From Eukaryota sp. TZLM1-RC (taxonomy: Eukaryota; Metamonada: BaSk clade), in the NCBI GenBank assembly GCA_040285825.1, contig JAUPSS010000004.1:3390550-3454549 (forward strand): DNA of 64,000 nt, given 5' to 3'. The notes below the pieces were generated by a model that made no database searches, was not told the DNA's origin, and was given only the letters and a program-made list of their open reading frames with translations. The position numbers and the translations under genes are program-made. This document shows positions 63,936-64,000 of the stretch, piece by piece (position 1 is the stretch's first letter; each line of letters begins with the position of its first letter).

Positions 63936-64000
63936 TTATTCAATTGCAAAAAATTTATTACTTATCGTTGGACTATGCATGATGCTGTCAGAGATCTAAT
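63936..64000 (+). mobile_element. retrotransposon fragment running off the right edge
   Basis: Reads NCKKFITYRWTMHDAVRDL, the finger-end and HDAVRD motif of the RT families. It continues beyond the window. Confidence 0.7.

Noticed and set aside
1-64000. CRISPR arrays, operons, bacterial promoters
   Set aside because: None seen; the window is eukaryotic (spliceosomal introns, histones, TFIIE).

Overview
This is a nuclear eukaryotic window, AT-rich and gene-sparse, with about seventeen host loci other than the histones embedded in the debris of mobile elements. The genes use the standard code (TAA, TAG and TGA all act as stops), and the few introns I can prove from conserved protein motifs are only 27-32 nt long. 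A CFAP52/WDR16 axonemal protein implies that the organism builds a flagellum or cilium. Canonical H2A with a C-terminal SQEI, a TmcB-like giant membrane protein and tiny introns would suit an early-diverging zoosporic fungus or aphelid-like organism, or another flagellated protist. That placement is an inference, not a reading.

Layout. 1-1.3 kb: coiled-coil gene cut by the left edge. 2.0-4.5 kb: histone cluster H2A(-) H2B(+) H3(+) H4(+). 5.2-6.1 kb: alpha/beta hydrolase with a Fanzor fragment abutting its start. 7.9-12.7 kb: 1,598-aa fusion of an Hsp70-like ATPase fold to Sel1 repeats. 14.3-18.3 kb: small acidic protein, relic of a second Fanzor-like lineage, PP1 catalytic subunit with three micro-introns, basic Ser-rich protein. 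18.4-28.1 kb: DHHC palmitoyltransferase, then a nested pile of transposons (a Fanzor element split by a non-LTR retrotransposon, itself split by another). 29.3-30.5 kb: CDP-alcohol phosphotransferase. 33.9-34.6 kb: ankyrin protein. 36.8-40.0 kb: second histone cluster, an inverted copy of the first plus one extra H4. 41.2-52.0 kb: CCDC112-like coiled-coil gene and TFIIE-beta (divergent pair), Ser/Pro-rich protein, 1,775-aa TmcB-like membrane protein, CFAP52. 52.1-64 kb: almost all transposon remnants, plus one tRNA gene (anticodon CCA).

The most interesting object is the Fanzor element (eukaryotic TnpB relative) present in several damaged copies. Read across copies, it encodes a Cys-rich leader, a 2A-type ribosome-skipping motif (DGDVEANPGP), a DEDDy 3'-5' exonuclease-like domain (FDLET, HN-x4-D, Y-x3-D), and then a Fanzor RuvC nuclease (DPG, E-x2-TS-x2-C-x2-C, NRN). 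I know of no described system with that order. All three copies that keep the RuvC-side terminus end 15-57 nt upstream of the start codon of a host gene on the same strand.

The other dominant mobile family is a non-LTR retrotransposon with a CCHC finger and a restriction-like endonuclease region after the reverse transcriptase. At least ten copies are present, nearly all 5'-truncated, some with clear 8-13 bp target duplications.
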